This document shows, piece by piece, positions 53,373 through 54,311 of a stretch of DNA of 54,311 bases (its first letter is position 1; each line of letters opens with the position of its first letter). The notes beneath the pieces were generated by a model. The model was not told the DNA's origin and made no database searches. It was given only the letters and a program-made list of their open reading frames with translations. Source of the DNA: an uncultured Bacteroidota bacterium (GTDB lineage Bacteria > Bacteroidota > Bacteroidia > Chitinophagales > Saprospiraceae); assembly GCA_937872515.1 (NCBI GenBank), contig CALMSX010000058.1, forward strand, positions 1-54,311, written 5' to 3'. The translations under genes and the position numbers were made by a program.

Positions 53373-54172
53373 TCAGGCTTACTGGCTTTGAGGGCATACA
53401 CCAGGGGTATCAGGCCGTTGAGGTGGGCTACCCTGTATTCATCAGGGCCGGTCTCCACCATATTGGCCAGGCAGTTGTAAGGTGAATAGTCGTATTCTTT
53501 TAAGACCTCTATGTCAAGTCCTTGCTTTTTAAGTGCCATAAATACCTCTCCTATGCCATGGTTCCAGGTCATGCTGGAAAACTGTTTTTCGTTTTCACGA
53601 TCAGCATATGTACCGGACTCGGTCTCAAGAATAGGCTCTGCCTTAAAATAAGGGTATTGAACATACTTCAGGTCGTTGTCAAACATCCATACCACCGGGT
53701 GAAATTCGGCAAAAACAAAGCTCCCACCCGGCTTCATAAAGTGGGCTACCACCTCAGCCCATTTATCCATATCCGGCAACCATCCAATGGTGCCATAAGA
53801 AGTAAAAACAATGTCAAATTTTTCATCCAGCACCTGCGGCAGGCTGTAAACATCGCAGCAAATAAAGCTGGCATCCACGTTTAATTCAGCTGCCACCTCT
53901 TCTGCCTTTGTAATGGCTGCATCCGACAAATCTATACCCGTAACCCTGGCTCCCATTCTGGCCAGTGAAATCGTATCCTGTCCAAAATGACATTGCAGGT
54001 GTAAGATGGATTTGCCTTTGATATCACCCAGCAAGTCCAGCTCGATCTCTTTCAAAGAAGATTTTCCAGCTTTAAAAGCTTCCATTTCATAAAAGGCTGA
54101 ATCTATATGTACCGGTACTTTTTCGTTCCAGGTTTTTTTATTGATTTCGAGGTAATTTGGTGTTGTGTTCAT
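53369..54172 (-). CDS. Class I SAM-dependent methyltransferase
   Basis: Motif I is LHLQCHFGQDTISLARMGARVTGIDLSD (about 57-84), followed by FICCDVYSLPQ and the post-motif block FDIVFTSYGTIGWLPD, then GGSFVFAEFHP. The 267 residues match the Methyltransf_25-like group of small-molecule methyltransferases; the substrate is unknown. The ATG at 54172 fits the N-terminal LEINKKTWNEK. It overlaps the end of the anti-sigma-like gene by four bases. Confidence 0.85.
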   Translation of the reverse strand: MNTTPNYLEINKKTWNEKVPVHIDSAFYEMEAFKAGKSSLKEIELDLLGDIKGKSILHLQCHFGQDTISLARMGARVTGIDLSDAAITKAEEVAAELNVDASFICCDVYSLPQVLDEKFDIVFTSYGTIGWLPDMDKWAEVVAHFMKPGGSFVFAEFHPVVWMFDNDLKYVQYPYFKAEPILETESGTYADRENEKQFSSMTWNHGIGEVFMALKKQGLDIEVLKEYDYSPYNCLANMVETGPDEYRVAHLNGLIPLVYALKASKPD

Positions 54173-54246
54173 GGGGGTAAAGGTAGGAGTTTTTGATCAA
54201 TTCCCTGCGCTCATGGCAATACGCTTCGCTTAGTATGACTGAACGG

Positions 54247-54285
54247 TTTTGGCGTAGCCAAAAAAATTGATTGGCAGATCAATTT
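54247..54285. repeat. Twin hairpins at the window end
   Basis: Two adjacent inverted repeats lie in non-coding DNA: TTTTGGC/GCCAAAA with a GTA loop (54247-54263) and AAATTGAT/ATCAATTT with a 6-base loop (54264-54285). The surrounding 130 bases have no gene I can see and could belong to an extragenic repeat element or to a promoter continuing outside the window. Confidence 0.4.
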
Positions 54286-54311
54286 AGTGAAGGAACCACG
54301 CGCTAACCGCG

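Noticed and set aside
1..54311. CRISPR arrays, insertion sequences, prophage or integrase genes
   Set aside because: I saw no spaced direct repeats, transposase motifs (DDE, HUH), terminal inverted repeats around genes or phage structural genes.

Overview
The window is a gene-dense stretch of a Bacteroidota chromosome, most likely a Saprospiraceae-type (Saprospiria) bacterium. The pointers are Bacteroidota -7 promoter boxes (TAnnTTTG), a type IX secretion sorting domain, an S46 dipeptidyl-peptidase, the gene order mutL-rhomboid-rhomboid-EEP, and few Shine-Dalgarno sequences. The family-level placement is inference; no rRNA or other marker is present.

Layout. 1-4.5 kb: the end of a TPR gene, galM, a periplasmic thioredoxin, Sua5, a phosphoglucose/phosphomannose isomerase and a small membrane protein. 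4.5-8.9 kb: mutL, two rhomboid proteases and an EEP-family hydrolase, all on the plus strand. 8.9-11.4 kb: an O-antigen ligase-like and a Wzz-like gene on the minus strand. 11.7-12.0 kb: a free-standing RNA gene with its own promoter and terminator. Its RNA has tRNA(Leu)-like ends but an 88-nt variable region, and is the most unusual item here. 12-17.8 kb: an M23 peptidase with MeaB, then a peptide-type ABC binding lipoprotein with one permease.

17.8-23.8 kb is a glycan locus. On the minus strand lie a GT39 glycosyltransferase, an FdtA-like ketoisomerase, GtrA, a GT2 and a DegT aminotransferase. Divergent from these are a beta-keto acid cleavage enzyme (BKACE) and a NeuD/PglD-type acyltransferase. 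Together they suggest a 3-amino-3,6-dideoxysugar with an unusual acyl group. 24-29.9 kb: an M1 aminopeptidase, a flippase-like membrane protein, an M50 protease with CBS domains and an acyl-CoA dehydrogenase. 30.9-32.7 kb: a BlaI/M56 regulatory pair with a palindromic operator placed exactly in its promoter spacer. 32.8-37.9 kb: a DPP11-type peptidase, two methyl-transfer or DinB-type enzymes, RecX, a small exported protein and a thioredoxin-fold protein.

37.9-44.5 kb is a copper-handling locus: a multicopper oxidase fused to a CopB-like barrel, a DUF3347 protein, a CopA ATPase, an AraC regulator with a CxxC metal-binding head, and a lipoprotein ending in a His/Cys-rich tail. 44.7-47.8 kb: a DUF4139 protein and tryptophanase. 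47.9-49.9 kb: an AT-rich island with a T9SS cargo gene. 49.9-53.4 kb: a lipoprotein with four Cys-bounded repeats, an ECF sigma factor, and a protein with an inner-membrane anti-sigma-like head and an outer-membrane barrel tail (resembling the Dma dual-membrane anti-sigma factors of Bacteroides). The window ends with a SAM methyltransferase and a short hairpin-rich non-coding stretch.
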